Below are positions 42,378 through 50,911 of a DNA stretch of 64,000 nt, in pieces. The position numbers and the translations under genes are program-made. Under the pieces are notes generated by a model, which saw nothing but the letters and a program-made list of their open reading frames with translations, had not been told where the DNA came from and ran no database searches. Positions within the stretch are counted from its first letter, which is position 1. The number at the start of each line of letters is the position of its first letter. The stretch is taken from the NCBI RefSeq assembly GCF_003814745.1, contig NZ_RKRD01000001.1:1550001-1614000 (forward strand). Direction: 5' to 3'. The DNA comes from Hydrogenoanaerobacterium saccharovorans (lineage in GTDB: Bacteria > Bacillota > Clostridia > Oscillospirales > Ruminococcaceae).

Positions 42378-42419
42378 ATAATACAACATGCATAATATTA
42401 CAAGCAAAATGCTTGTAAT
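42378..42419 (-). promoter_or_regulatory. htrA promoter overlapped by a perfect palindrome
   Basis: Minus strand TTGCTT (42407-42402), 18 bases, TATTAT (42383-42378). ATTACAAGCA / TGCTTGTAAT with a 3-base centre covers 42397-42419 and the -35, as an operator would. Confidence 0.5.
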
Positions 42420-42480
42420 TAATAGCAAACCAAACAAAATTTACTTATAGTCCATAATATATTTCAAATCCAAAAGAAAT

Positions 42481-42507
42481 GCACTCTTTGCCTGCGGCAA
42501 AGAGTGC
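42481..42507 (-). terminator. Hairpin between abc-F and htrA genes
   Basis: GCACTCTTTGCC / GGCAAAGAGTGC stem with a CTGC loop region, followed on the minus strand by ATTTCTTTT. It most likely ends the ABC-F transcript, which runs into it from 42530. Confidence 0.7.
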
Positions 42508-42529
42508 GTTATAGTATAAAATTTGCTTT

Positions 42530-44113
42530 TTATTTGCTTTCGAGATACTCATCGTAGGTGCACATACGGTCGATACACCCATTTTCGGTAACCTCAATAA
42601 TACGGTTTGCTATGGTTTGTATAAACTGATGGTCGTGCGAAGCAAACAAAATTACACCTTTAAAATCAATTAAGCCGTCATTTACCGCGGTAATCGATTC
42701 AAGGTCAAGGTGGTTGGTTGGCTGGTCCAATAACAGAACATTAGAGCCAAACATCATCATACGCGAAAGCATGCAGCGTACTTTTTCACCGCCTGAAAGT
42801 ACCTTAACCGGCTTATTAACATCATCGCCTGAGAAAAGCATTTTACCGAGAAAACCGCGCAGATACGTTTCATGTGTATCGCTTGAATACTGTTCGAGCC
42901 ATTTGATGATAGAAAGGTCGCAATTGTTAAAATATGCAGAGTTATCCGCAGGGAAATAAGATTGCGAGGTGGAAACACCCCATTTAAAGGTACCTTCATC
43001 TGGTTCAATCTCTTCAGTGAGGATTTTAAACAAGGTGGTATTTGCAATTTCGTTTTCGCTTACAAAAGCAATTTTATCGCCCTTAGCTACACGGAACGAT
43101 ACATTGTTAAGCACTTTTACACCATCAATGGTTTTGCTAATACCTTCAACCGCGAGAATTTCTTTACCCGGCTCTCTATCCATAACAAAGCCCACATAGG
43201 GGTATTTTCGGGAAGAAGCAGGCATTTCTTCAACCGTTAGCTTATCAATCAACTTTTTACGGCTGGTTGCCTGTTTTGATTTGGATTTGTTTGCAGAGAA
43301 ACGTTGGATAAATGCCTGCAACTCTTTGATTTTATCTTCGGCTTTCTTTTTCTGGTCATTCATCAAGCGCTGCATCATAATGCTGGATTCGTACCAGAAA
43401 TCGTAGTTGCCGACATACATCTTGATTTTGGTAAAGTCGATGTCGACGATATGGGTACAAACGTTATTTAAAAAGTGGCGGTCATGCGAAACAACAATGA
43501 CAGCGCCTTCATAGTCAAGCAAGAAATCTTCAAGCCAAGAGATTGACTTGATATCCAAACCGTTGGTAGGCTCATCGAGCAAGATAATATCGGGCTGCCC
43601 AAACAACGCACGTGCTAACAAAACCTTTACCTTTTCTTTTTCAGAAAGAGCAGACATCTGTGAATAGAGCATCATGTTATCGAGCCCTAAGCCTTGCAGT
43701 AGTTTGCCTGCATCGGTTTCTGCGTCCCATCCGCCCATTTCGGCAAACTCTGCCTCAAGTTCAGCAGCAAGGTTGCCGTCTTCTTCAGAGAAATCTGGTT
43801 TATTATAAAGCTCGTCTTTTTGTTTGAGTATTTCGTATAGACGAGGATTGCCCTGCAAAATGGTTTCGAGTACGGTAAATTCATCAAAAGCGTAGTGGTC
43901 CTGTTTAAGTACCGACATGCGAACTTTCGCATCCATTGAAATTTCACCTTTTGAGGGTTCCAATTCTCCGGATAGAATCCTTAAAAAGGTGGATTTTCCC
44001 GCGCCGTTTGCACCGATGACGCCATAACAGTTTCCCCCCTGAAACAACAGGTTCACGTTGGAAAATAAATTTTGCCCGTTAAAAGAAAGCGCCAAATCAG
44101 ATACAGTAATCAT
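42530..44113 (-). CDS. ABC-F family ATPase (YkpA/YbiT-like)
   Basis: A soluble protein of 527 residues with two ABC domains and no membrane part. Walker A motifs are GANGAGKSTFL (about 35-45) and, in the second domain, a non-canonical VSENEIANTTLFK near residue 355. The second signature LSGGEKVRCMLSRMM is intact, while the first is altered to LSEKEKVKVLLARA. Walker B reads IILLDEPTNGLD and VLLLDQPTNHLD (Gln in place of Glu). A linker between domains is Lys-rich. ABC-F proteins act on the ribosome; some give antibiotic resistance, but this group is usually housekeeping. Starts behind GGAGGAACT. Confidence 0.88.
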   Translation of the reverse strand: MITVSDLALSFNGQNLFSNVNLLFQGGNCYGVIGANGAGKSTFLRILSGELEPSKGEISMDAKVRMSVLKQDHYAFDEFTVLETILQGNPRLYEILKQKDELYNKPDFSEEDGNLAAELEAEFAEMGGWDAETDAGKLLQGLGLDNMMLYSQMSALSEKEKVKVLLARALFGQPDIILLDEPTNGLDIKSISWLEDFLLDYEGAVIVVSHDRHFLNNVCTHIVDIDFTKIKMYVGNYDFWYESSIMMQRLMNDQKKKAEDKIKELQAFIQRFSANKSKSKQATSRKKLIDKLTVEEMPASSRKYPYVGFVMDREPGKEILAVEGISKTIDGVKVLNNVSFRVAKGDKIAFVSENEIANTTLFKILTEEIEPDEGTFKWGVSTSQSYFPADNSAYFNNCDLSIIKWLEQYSSDTHETYLRGFLGKMLFSGDDVNKPVKVLSGGEKVRCMLSRMMMFGSNVLLLDQPTNHLDLESITAVNDGLIDFKGVILFASHDHQFIQTIANRIIEVTENGCIDRMCTYDEYLESK

Positions 44114-44218
44114 AGTTCCTCCATATTTACGGCTATGCCGCTTATCGCAATATTATATATTAAAACACATACCGTAATATTATATCATACAAAGCCTTTT
44201 GTTGCAATTGCATCATGC

Positions 44219-44246
44219 AAAAAGGGGCGAACTGTTCGCCCCTTTG
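44219..44246 (-). terminator. Terminator of the second DUF4358 lipoprotein gene
   Basis: AAAGGGGCGAAC / GTTCGCCCCTTT hairpin with minus-strand T-run. Confidence 0.88.
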
Positions 44247-44257
44247 ATTGCTTTAAT

Positions 44258-44845
44258 TTATTTTTTTAATGCATCCAAAATCGATTTTTGCACCGTTGCT
44301 CCATCTTCAGACATTACCAGTACAATTGTACCGTCTTTAAGTGTATCTACGGTTGCAGAATTTGCAATCTCCTTTTGGTCGGGCAGATACTGCTCAAATG
44401 CTTTTTTCTCCTGTTCTACAAACCCGTTGACGGCGGCGAGAACCGCTTCACTTTTACCCTCGGCAGGTTTAATGATTGCAACGCCGTATGCTTTTATATT
44501 CACCATTGAAATGCTGATTGCGTATGCATCCATATCATCGGGGTTAAGCCCAGTCGTTTCAAAAACCAATTTCGCCTGCGGATCATCTTTCGACATGATT
44601 ATGTTAACAGCATCGTTCATTTCATCCGTACGTGCCGCACTGATTATATTGCCAAGCTTTTTGTTTTCTTCTGGAATTTCAATATCCGGTTCACTTTCTT
44701 CAGATGAATCCGTTTCAGTTGATGTATCGGTACTTTCAGATACAGAGCTGCTTTCGGAAGGCGAGCTGTCATTGTTTTTGGGGGTACAAGCTGCCATAGA
44801 TACGGCAAGTGCTGCGATAATAAGAAATGTAAGTAGTTTTTTCAT
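44258..44845 (-). CDS. DUF4358 family lipoprotein, second copy
   Basis: A 195-residue lipoprotein with lipobox SMAACTPK (Cys about residue 20). A 45-residue linker of Ser, Asp, Glu and Thr follows, then the DUF4358-like domain (TGLNPDDMDAYAISISMVN, EKKAFEQYLPDQKEIANS). The start at 44845 follows GAGGAGA; the longer frame to 44929 has no site. It is a paralogue of 20837-21349, sharing the FEQYLP core and the spacing around it, but the acidic linker is specific to this copy and could span the wall. Not next to an MBOAT gene; role unknown. Confidence 0.82.
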   Translation of the reverse strand: MKKLLTFLIIAALAVSMAACTPKNNDSSPSESSSVSESTDTSTETDSSEESEPDIEIPEENKKLGNIISAARTDEMNDAVNIIMSKDDPQAKLVFETTGLNPDDMDAYAISISMVNIKAYGVAIIKPAEGKSEAVLAAVNGFVEQEKKAFEQYLPDQKEIANSATVDTLKDGTIVLVMSEDGATVQKSILDALKK

Positions 44846-44998
44846 TATGATTTTCTCCTCTAGTTTTAATTTTTGCGGTAGCAACGTACCGACTATATTT
44901 AGCATATCGTTAAATAGCACAAAAATCAAATAAACTTTTTGTGATATTTGCTAATAAATTGTGAATTATGTAAAAAAATTTGATTTAGCTGTTAAAAA

Positions 44999-45027
44999 TT
45001 TGAGAGTACTTGTTAAATATGTTATAG
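44999..45027 (+). promoter_or_regulatory. Promoter of the MATE gene
   Basis: TTGAGA (44999-45004), 17 bases, TATAGT (45022-45027). A hairpin AAACCGCAG / CTGCGGTTT (45047-45072) lies in the leader without a T-run. Confidence 0.6.
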
Positions 45028-45123
45028 TAGTATTACTTGAGTTCTTCAAACCGCAGGGATATCTCTGCGGTTTCGCTTATGTATCAAATATTTAGATTTA
45101 AGAAAGTAGGCTGAAATATCCGG

Positions 45124-46530
45124 ATGGCGAACCTTTTACACCGTTTTTATACTACCGACCGAATGCTGAAGCAAGGTCAGGCAATCGGCAGCATCCCCTC
45201 AACACGCGAGGCATATCGAATTAATTTTGGCATTGCGTGGCCCTCTGCTGTTGAGGCTGTATTGGTGTCACTGATTTCTTCGGTGGATATAATTATGGTT
45301 GGGGTGCTTGGGCCGCAAGCAATATCCGCAGTAGGAATTACGGTGCAACCCAAATTTGTTATTCTTGCAGTGATTTTGTCGTTGAACGTGGGTGTTACGG
45401 CGCTGGTAGCACGGCGTAAGGGCGAAGATGACGAAGAAGGTGCAAACAGCTGTTTAAAACAGGCTCTTATGATTTCAACTGCTCTTTCCCTGATTATGAC
45501 TTTGTTTGGCTTTTTTTACGCCCGCCAAATTATCGAATTCGCAGGTGCTCCAAGCGACATTTTAAAAGATGCAACTATTTACTTCAAAATTATTCTGGTA
45601 GGCAACTTTTTTTCATCCCTTGGGCTTACTATAAATGCTGCTCAGCGGGGAATCGGCAACACGAAAATCTCTATGCTCACCAATCTCGCCGCCAACGGCG
45701 TAAACCTTGTTTTTAACTTTCTTCTAATCGGGGGAAATTTGGGTTTCCCCGCACTGGGCGTGGCAGGCGCTGCCGTGGCAACGGTTATCGGCAACATTGT
45801 TGGTTTCATTATGTCAATACGTTCGATTATGCAGCATGACAGTTTTCTCAACATCCTTCGCAACCATAACTGGCGGTTTGACAGCAAAACCATCAAAGGC
45901 ATTGCAAAGGTTAGTTCCAGTGCGATGGTAGAGCAGGTGTTTATGCGCATTGGCTTTTTTACATATGCTAAAGTAGTTGCCAACCTTGGTACGGTAGCAT
46001 TTGCTGCTCACCAAATATGCATGAATATACTTAACATATCATTTTCATTCGGTGACGGCTTCGGCATTGCATCTTCGTCGCTGGTAGGGCAAAACCTTGG
46101 CGCAAAACGCCCAGACGTAGCAATTATATATGCTAAGGTGGGGCAAAGGTTTGCCTTCACAGTATCAGTGTTTCTTTTTACCGTTTTTATTGCAGGAAAT
46201 ACTTTCTTTGTATCACTTTTTTCAAAAGACCCCCAAATTATTGAAATGTCGCGCCCATTGATGGTAATTATAGCGATTACATGTTTGGGGCAAATTTCAC
46301 AGGTTGTACTTTCAGGCTGCCTGCGCGGCGCGGGCGATACCACTTACACTGCCGTTGTATCGCTGGTTAGTATTGGTATTGTGCGCCCACTGATATCATG
46401 GGTGCTGTGCTACCCTGTGGGATGGGGGCTGAATGGTGCATGGATTGGGCTTTTAATCGATCAAGCTTTGCGGCTGACATTGATTTACTTTCGCTTTGCC
46501 AGCAACCGATGGACTAAAATTAAACTTTAG
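45124..46530 (+). CDS. MATE family efflux transporter
   Basis: A 468-residue multidrug and toxin extrusion (DinF/NorM-like) protein with twelve helices in two pseudo-symmetric halves. Landmarks are WPSAVEAVLVSLISSVDIIMVG near residue 40, GALGVAGAA-type ALGVAGAAVATVIGN near residue 215 and SSLVGQNLGAKRPDVA near residue 315. It exports cationic compounds using an ion gradient; substrates unknown. The ATG at 45124 has only a weak site (AGTAGG), and a downstream ATG (residue 14) is possible. Own promoter and terminator. Confidence 0.9.
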   Translation: MANLLHRFYTTDRMLKQGQAIGSIPSTREAYRINFGIAWPSAVEAVLVSLISSVDIIMVGVLGPQAISAVGITVQPKFVILAVILSLNVGVTALVARRKGEDDEEGANSCLKQALMISTALSLIMTLFGFFYARQIIEFAGAPSDILKDATIYFKIILVGNFFSSLGLTINAAQRGIGNTKISMLTNLAANGVNLVFNFLLIGGNLGFPALGVAGAAVATVIGNIVGFIMSIRSIMQHDSFLNILRNHNWRFDSKTIKGIAKVSSSAMVEQVFMRIGFFTYAKVVANLGTVAFAAHQICMNILNISFSFGDGFGIASSSLVGQNLGAKRPDVAIIYAKVGQRFAFTVSVFLFTVFIAGNTFFVSLFSKDPQIIEMSRPLMVIIAITCLGQISQVVLSGCLRGAGDTTYTAVVSLVSIGIVRPLISWVLCYPVGWGLNGAWIGLLIDQALRLTLIYFRFASNRWTKIKL

Positions 46531-46537
46531 CAAATAA

Positions 46538-46570
46538 GAGGGCGACCAGTGGTCGCCCTCTTATTTTTTG
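46538..46570 (+). terminator. Terminator of the MATE gene
   Basis: GAGGGCGACCA / TGGTCGCCCTC hairpin followed by TTATTTTTT. Confidence 0.92.
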
Positions 46571-46607
46571 TGCTTATTGAAAAAAATTATTAGAACAATC
46601 GCTTTAC

Positions 46608-46636
46608 TTGACTAATATACTAAAGCGTGATATATT
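46608..46636 (+). promoter_or_regulatory. Promoter of the histidine operon
   Basis: TTGACT (46608-46613), 17 bases, TATATT (46631-46636). The short leader leaves no room for a T-box or His leader peptide, so control must be by another route. Confidence 0.8.
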
Positions 46637-46665
46637 TATAAAAAATACAGAACAGGATGGTGGAT

Positions 46666-47790
46666 ATGGATTTGTTTTTAGGAAATCTAAAGGACGAAGA
46701 ACGTGTTACATTTCAGCTTAGAAAGTTATTTGAACATCATGGATATAAAAAAGTACGCGTGCATAAATTCGAAGAATACAGCCTTTACATTGATAATAAG
46801 AATTTTCTGAAAACAGAAAACATCATCACCTTTATGGATCTTGACGGTAAGCTGCTTGCATTAAGGCCTGATGTTACCCTATCGATTGTAAAAAATTTGG
46901 ACGCACAGAAAACCGACAGCTTTGAAAAACTTTATTATCTTGAAAAAGTGTACCGATTGTCTCGCCAGAACCGAGAATACAAAGAAATTGGCCAGATGGG
47001 GTTGGAGTGCATTGGTAAAATAGACGAGTATGCAACGATTGAGGTCATCCGTCTTGCTGTAAAAAGCCTTGGGGCAATCAGCGAAAACTATCTGCTGGAT
47101 ATTTCGCACATGGGTTTTCTGTCTGGATTATTGGAAGGGATTGCGATTGATGAACAATCAAAATACGAACTGGCAAAATGCATCCGCGCCAAAAATATAT
47201 ATGAACTCAAAACGCGATTAGACAAAATTAAACTATCCGACTTTTACAAAGATAAACTGTTGCAAATCCCACAGTTATACGGTGATTTTAACAAGGTGCT
47301 TCTGTCCGCACAAGCACTTGTGGTGAACGACACGATGCAAAAGGCACTGGACGAACTGAAAACACTGTATACCTCGTTTGAGGGAACTCCCCTCTCGCAA
47401 AAGTTAAATCTCGATATTTCCATTGTGAATGACCTTGACTATTACAATGGAATTATCTTTCAAGGATATGTCGAAAATATCCCCAAAGCCGTGCTTGCAG
47501 GCGGGCAATACGACAACTTGCTGCATAAATTGGGCAAAGATAAAGGTGCGATTGGGTTTGCGGTATATCTTGATGAATTGGAACAATTTTACCGCCGTGA
47601 CATAAACAACGATGCAGATGTTTTGGTACTGTACGATACAATTGATAATTATAAGGAATTTTCAGCATTGATAGAAGATAAAATTGCACAAGGGCTTCGG
47701 GTACGTGTAGAGCGTGTAAAACCGCAAGGATTGCGTTGTAAAACCGTATTGCGTTATGCCAATAGCGAGCTCAAAAAGGAGGACATCTGA
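46666..47790 (+). CDS. hisZ: ATP phosphoribosyltransferase regulatory subunit
   Basis: A 374-residue HisRS-like protein without aminoacylation activity. Class II synthetase-like blocks include the ATP-site Arg region LLALRPDVTLSIVKN near residue 70 and YYLEKVYRLSRQNREYKEIGQMGLECIG near residue 95. HisZ activates the short-form HisG encoded next. The ATG at 46666 is preferred (AGGA 8 bases upstream); an ATG three codons earlier is possible. HisG translation begins 1 base past its stop. Confidence 0.92.
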   Translation: MDLFLGNLKDEERVTFQLRKLFEHHGYKKVRVHKFEEYSLYIDNKNFLKTENIITFMDLDGKLLALRPDVTLSIVKNLDAQKTDSFEKLYYLEKVYRLSRQNREYKEIGQMGLECIGKIDEYATIEVIRLAVKSLGAISENYLLDISHMGFLSGLLEGIAIDEQSKYELAKCIRAKNIYELKTRLDKIKLSDFYKDKLLQIPQLYGDFNKVLLSAQALVVNDTMQKALDELKTLYTSFEGTPLSQKLNLDISIVNDLDYYNGIIFQGYVENIPKAVLAGGQYDNLLHKLGKDKGAIGFAVYLDELEQFYRRDINNDADVLVLYDTIDNYKEFSALIEDKIAQGLRVRVERVKPQGLRCKTVLRYANSELKKEDI

Positions 47791-47791
47791 T

Positions 47792-48433
47792 ATGTTGAAT
47801 ATTGCACTGCCAAAAGGCAGACTGGGTGACCAAGTATATGAGATATTCTCGCAGATTGGGTACGATTGCAAGGCAATTTATGAGGATAACCGCAAACTGG
47901 TGTTTGAAAACGCCGATAACGGCGTGCGCTATCTGCTTGTAAAACCCTCAGATGTGGCGATATATGTGGAACACGGCGCAGCAGATATCGGTGTGGTAGG
48001 CAAAGATATCTTGTTGGAGAGCCAACCCGATGTATACGAACTGCTGAACTTGAACATTGGCAGATGCCGTGTGGCTGTGGCGGGCAAAAACGATTATATA
48101 GAACAACCCGACCGTATTTTGCGTGTTGCAACCAAATATGTAAACATTGCAAAGCAGTATTACGCTGGCATCAACCGCGAAATAGAAATTATTAAGCTCA
48201 ACGGCTCAATCGAGTTAGCACCTATTTTAGGGCTTGCGGATGTAATTGTAGATATTGTGGAAACCGGCAGTACGTTGAAAGAGAATAATTTATGTGTTTT
48301 CCAAGATATTGTACCTATTTCGGCACGATTCATCGCTAACAAATCCAGCTTTAAATTTAAAAATGCAATAATCGAGGAGATGCTCGAAAAGCTCACTGCA
48401 CTGCTAAAAGAACGTGAGGAGGCAAACAAATGA
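47792..48433 (+). CDS. hisG: ATP phosphoribosyltransferase, short form
   Basis: First enzyme of histidine synthesis, joining ATP and PRPP. The 213-residue short form lacks the C-terminal regulatory domain and needs HisZ. Conserved motifs are NIALPKGRLGDQVYEIF at the start, YVEHGAADIGVVGKDILLE near residue 55 and the PRPP loop DVIVDIVETGSTLKENNL near residue 150. The start follows AAGGAGG. Overlaps hisH by 4 bp. Confidence 0.96.
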   Translation: MLNIALPKGRLGDQVYEIFSQIGYDCKAIYEDNRKLVFENADNGVRYLLVKPSDVAIYVEHGAADIGVVGKDILLESQPDVYELLNLNIGRCRVAVAGKNDYIEQPDRILRVATKYVNIAKQYYAGINREIEIIKLNGSIELAPILGLADVIVDIVETGSTLKENNLCVFQDIVPISARFIANKSSFKFKNAIIEEMLEKLTALLKEREEANK

Positions 48434-49038
48434 TTGCTGTAATTGATTACGGCGTGGGAAACCTGTTTTCTCTCGTCAGCTCGCTGCAATATTTGGGGCT
48501 TACCGCTAAAGTGACTGGCAAACCTGATGAGATATGCGCGGCAGACCACATTATTCTACCGGGTGTTGGCGCATTTGCTGACGCAATGAACAAATTGCGC
48601 GAAACCAACTTGGACGCTACAGTGAAAGAGCAGGCTGCAATTGGTAAGCCGCTTTTGGGCATCTGCCTGGGGATGCAGATACTGTTTGAAAAAGGTTTGG
48701 AATACGGCGAGCACGACGGTTTGGGGCTGCTGAAAGGTGAAGTTGTACCGATAGCTGACGACCTGAAAGAGAAGCTTAAAATCCCACACATGGGGTGGAA
48801 CCAATTAAAAATTGTACGTGACTGCCCCCTGCTAAAAAGCAGCAAAGACGGTGATTACGTTTATTATGTACACAGCTTTTACGCTAAGAACTGCGCAGAA
48901 AGCATTGCGGCGGTTTCAGATTATGGTATTCCCATAACAGGCGTAGTGGCGAATAAAAATGTTATGGGCACACAGTTTCACCCCGAAAAAAGCGGTGAAG
49001 CAGGGTTAAAGATTTTATCTGCTTTTGCAGAACTGTGA
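48430..49038 (+). CDS. hisH: Imidazole glycerol phosphate synthase, glutaminase subunit
   Basis: A 202-residue class I glutamine amidotransferase that feeds ammonia to HisF. The nucleophilic Cys lies in PLLGICLGMQILFE (about residue 80); the His-Glu dyad is in GTQFHPEKSG near residue 183. Start by ATGA overlap with hisG. Confidence 0.96.
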   Translation: MIAVIDYGVGNLFSLVSSLQYLGLTAKVTGKPDEICAADHIILPGVGAFADAMNKLRETNLDATVKEQAAIGKPLLGICLGMQILFEKGLEYGEHDGLGLLKGEVVPIADDLKEKLKIPHMGWNQLKIVRDCPLLKSSKDGDYVYYVHSFYAKNCAESIAAVSDYGIPITGVVANKNVMGTQFHPEKSGEAGLKILSAFAEL

Positions 49039-49073
49039 CTCAATTCATTGCAGTGATTTGAAAGGATGACATT

Positions 49074-49799
49074 ATGGAGATTTTTCCTGCAATCGACCTG
49101 CGCAACGGACAGGCGGTGCGTTTAAAACAGGGCGACTACAACCAGATTACCGTATATTCTTCTTCCCCTGCGGATGTTGCGCAGGAGTTTAAAGCACAAG
49201 GGGCACGCAACTTACACGTAGTGGACTTAGACGGTGCAAAAGACGGCTCACTTTCAAACTTTGATACTGTCTGCGAAATTATTAAAACAGGCGGGCTTTC
49301 GGTGCAGGTAGGCGGCGGTATCCGTGATGAACAGCGCATTCAAAAATACCTCAACCTTGGTGTAGAACGCGTAATTTTAGGCACCTCTGCACTTGACAGA
49401 AAGTTTCTCACCCATATGATTGCAAAATTCGGTTCGCAAATTGCGGTGGGTGTGGACGCCAAGAACGGTAAAGTAGCAATTAAGGGCTGGCGAGAGGTAT
49501 GCGACATCGACTCGGTACAGTTTTGCCGTGAACTTGCAGACATCGGCGTACAAACCATTATTTATACCGATATTTCTAAAGACGGTGCCATGAGCGGTAC
49601 GAATATGGAAATATATCATCAGCTAGCCAAAGAAGTAAACTGCCGTATTATCGCCTCGGGCGGTGTTTGTTTTGAGCATGAAATTTCTCAGCTCAGTGCA
49701 CTGGGTACTTACGGTGTTATCATTGGTAAAGCCATTTATACAGGTGCAATCAACCTTGCAAAAGCCATTGCAATTGCAGACGGCAAACAGGAGGTATAG
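49074..49799 (+). CDS. hisA: Phosphoribosylformimino-5-aminoimidazole carboxamide ribotide isomerase
   Basis: A 241-residue half-barrel-repeat (beta/alpha)8 enzyme of the pathway. The catalytic Asp8 is in FPAIDLRNGQAVRLKQGDY. The phosphate-binding QVGGGIRDEQ near residue 80 and the second-half Asp in IIYTDISKDGAMSG near residue 165 are intact. AAAGGA precedes the ATG. It stands 35 bp after hisH. Confidence 0.96.
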   Translation: MEIFPAIDLRNGQAVRLKQGDYNQITVYSSSPADVAQEFKAQGARNLHVVDLDGAKDGSLSNFDTVCEIIKTGGLSVQVGGGIRDEQRIQKYLNLGVERVILGTSALDRKFLTHMIAKFGSQIAVGVDAKNGKVAIKGWREVCDIDSVQFCRELADIGVQTIIYTDISKDGAMSGTNMEIYHQLAKEVNCRIIASGGVCFEHEISQLSALGTYGVIIGKAIYTGAINLAKAIAIADGKQEV

Positions 49800-49801
49800 G
49801 C

Positions 49802-50557
49802 ATGATTACAAAACGAATCATCCCCTGCCTTGATGTGCGGGACGGGCGCGTGGTAAAGGGTAAAAATTTTACAGGAATTCAGGATGTAAACGGCCCTGTG
49901 GAACTAGCCAAATATTATAACGATACCGGTGCAGATGAACTTGTTTTTTACGATATTACCGCAAGTGTAGAGCAAAGAAGCCTATTTACTGAGGTATTGC
50001 GCCGCGTGGCAAGCCAGATTTTTATTCCGCTTACGGTGGGCGGCGGCATTAATACCGTTGAAGATTTTGCACATGTTTTGAGCTGCGGTGCGGATAAAGT
50101 CAGCGTCAATTCGGGTGCAATCCGTAACCCAGAGTTGATAGCTCAAGCAGCACAAAAATACGGTAATCAATGCGTAGTGCTATCGATGGATGTAAAGCGT
50201 GTAAACGGCAAATTTCACATTTTTGCTAAGGGCGGGCGCGAAGATACCGGAATGGACGCAATAGACTGGGCGGTGCGCGGAGAGCAAAACGGCGCAGGTG
50301 AATTGGTGGTAAACTCGATTGATACCGATGGGGTAAAACAGGGGTTTGACCTTGAAATGCTTGAAGAAATTTCAAAGCATGTCAGAATCCCTATTATTGC
50401 ATCCGGCGGTGCGGGCAAAAAAGAAGATTTTTCAGAACTTTTTCGCTTAAAGAGTGTGGATGCCGGATTAGCTGCGTCTATCTTCCATTACAAAGAACTT
50501 GTCATCCGTGATTTAAAACAATACTTAAAAGCGCAGCAAATTGAAACGAGAGTTTGA
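49802..50557 (+). CDS. hisF: Imidazole glycerol phosphate synthase, cyclase subunit
   Basis: A 251-residue barrel that forms the imidazole ring with HisH. Asp11 (IIPCLDVRDGRVVKG) and Asp130 (LSMDVKRVNGK region) are the catalytic pair. TVGGGINTVED and NSIDTDGVKQGFD are phosphate sites. It starts behind AGGAGG, 2 bases past the hisA stop. Confidence 0.96.
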   Translation: MITKRIIPCLDVRDGRVVKGKNFTGIQDVNGPVELAKYYNDTGADELVFYDITASVEQRSLFTEVLRRVASQIFIPLTVGGGINTVEDFAHVLSCGADKVSVNSGAIRNPELIAQAAQKYGNQCVVLSMDVKRVNGKFHIFAKGGREDTGMDAIDWAVRGEQNGAGELVVNSIDTDGVKQGFDLEMLEEISKHVRIPIIASGGAGKKEDFSELFRLKSVDAGLAASIFHYKELVIRDLKQYLKAQQIETRV

Positions 50558-50622
50558 CATAGCACCAACGCAGTGCTATTGTGTAAGCAAATACTCTGTA
50601 TAGTGGTAAAGGAGGATGCTTT

Positions 50623-50895
50623 GTGCTTTTGTTTTGGCGTTGGAAAGAGGTTTATTTCGGAGACAATCTGAAAACATTTGCTGCTGTACGAAATTGCCTT
50701 GGTGCAAAAGGTATACGCTACCATTACCGCGTTGTGAACCAAAGCCATAGAGGTGGGCTGTTTGGAGCCGACAAAAGTCGTATTTATTATGGGAATCTTT
50801 TTACAAATAAAAAAGTGGAATTGCTTTATTATGTTTATGTAAAAAACAAAGATTATGAAGATGCACTTTACCTGCTGGATTGCAATCATATTTGA
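50623..50895 (+). CDS. Small protein of unknown function inside the his operon
   Basis: A 90-residue basic protein starting at GTG 50623, 7 bases after GGAGG. The pattern of KEVYFGDNLKTFAAVRNCLGAKGIRYHYRVVN followed by a variable loop and VELLYYVYVKNKDYEDALYLL looks like the small DUF2007-type ferredoxin-like domain. That group has no known reaction, and I am not certain of the assignment. Its place between hisF and hisIE, with a good ribosome site, supports a real gene that is co-transcribed with the operon. Confidence 0.7.
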   Translation: MLLFWRWKEVYFGDNLKTFAAVRNCLGAKGIRYHYRVVNQSHRGGLFGADKSRIYYGNLFTNKKVELLYYVYVKNKDYEDALYLLDCNHI

Positions 50896-50911
50896 AAGGC
50901 TGAACTGAACA

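Noticed and set aside
46530..46665. His T-box or leader-peptide attenuator before hisZ
   Set aside because: The promoter lies about 30 bp before the start, so there is no room for either.
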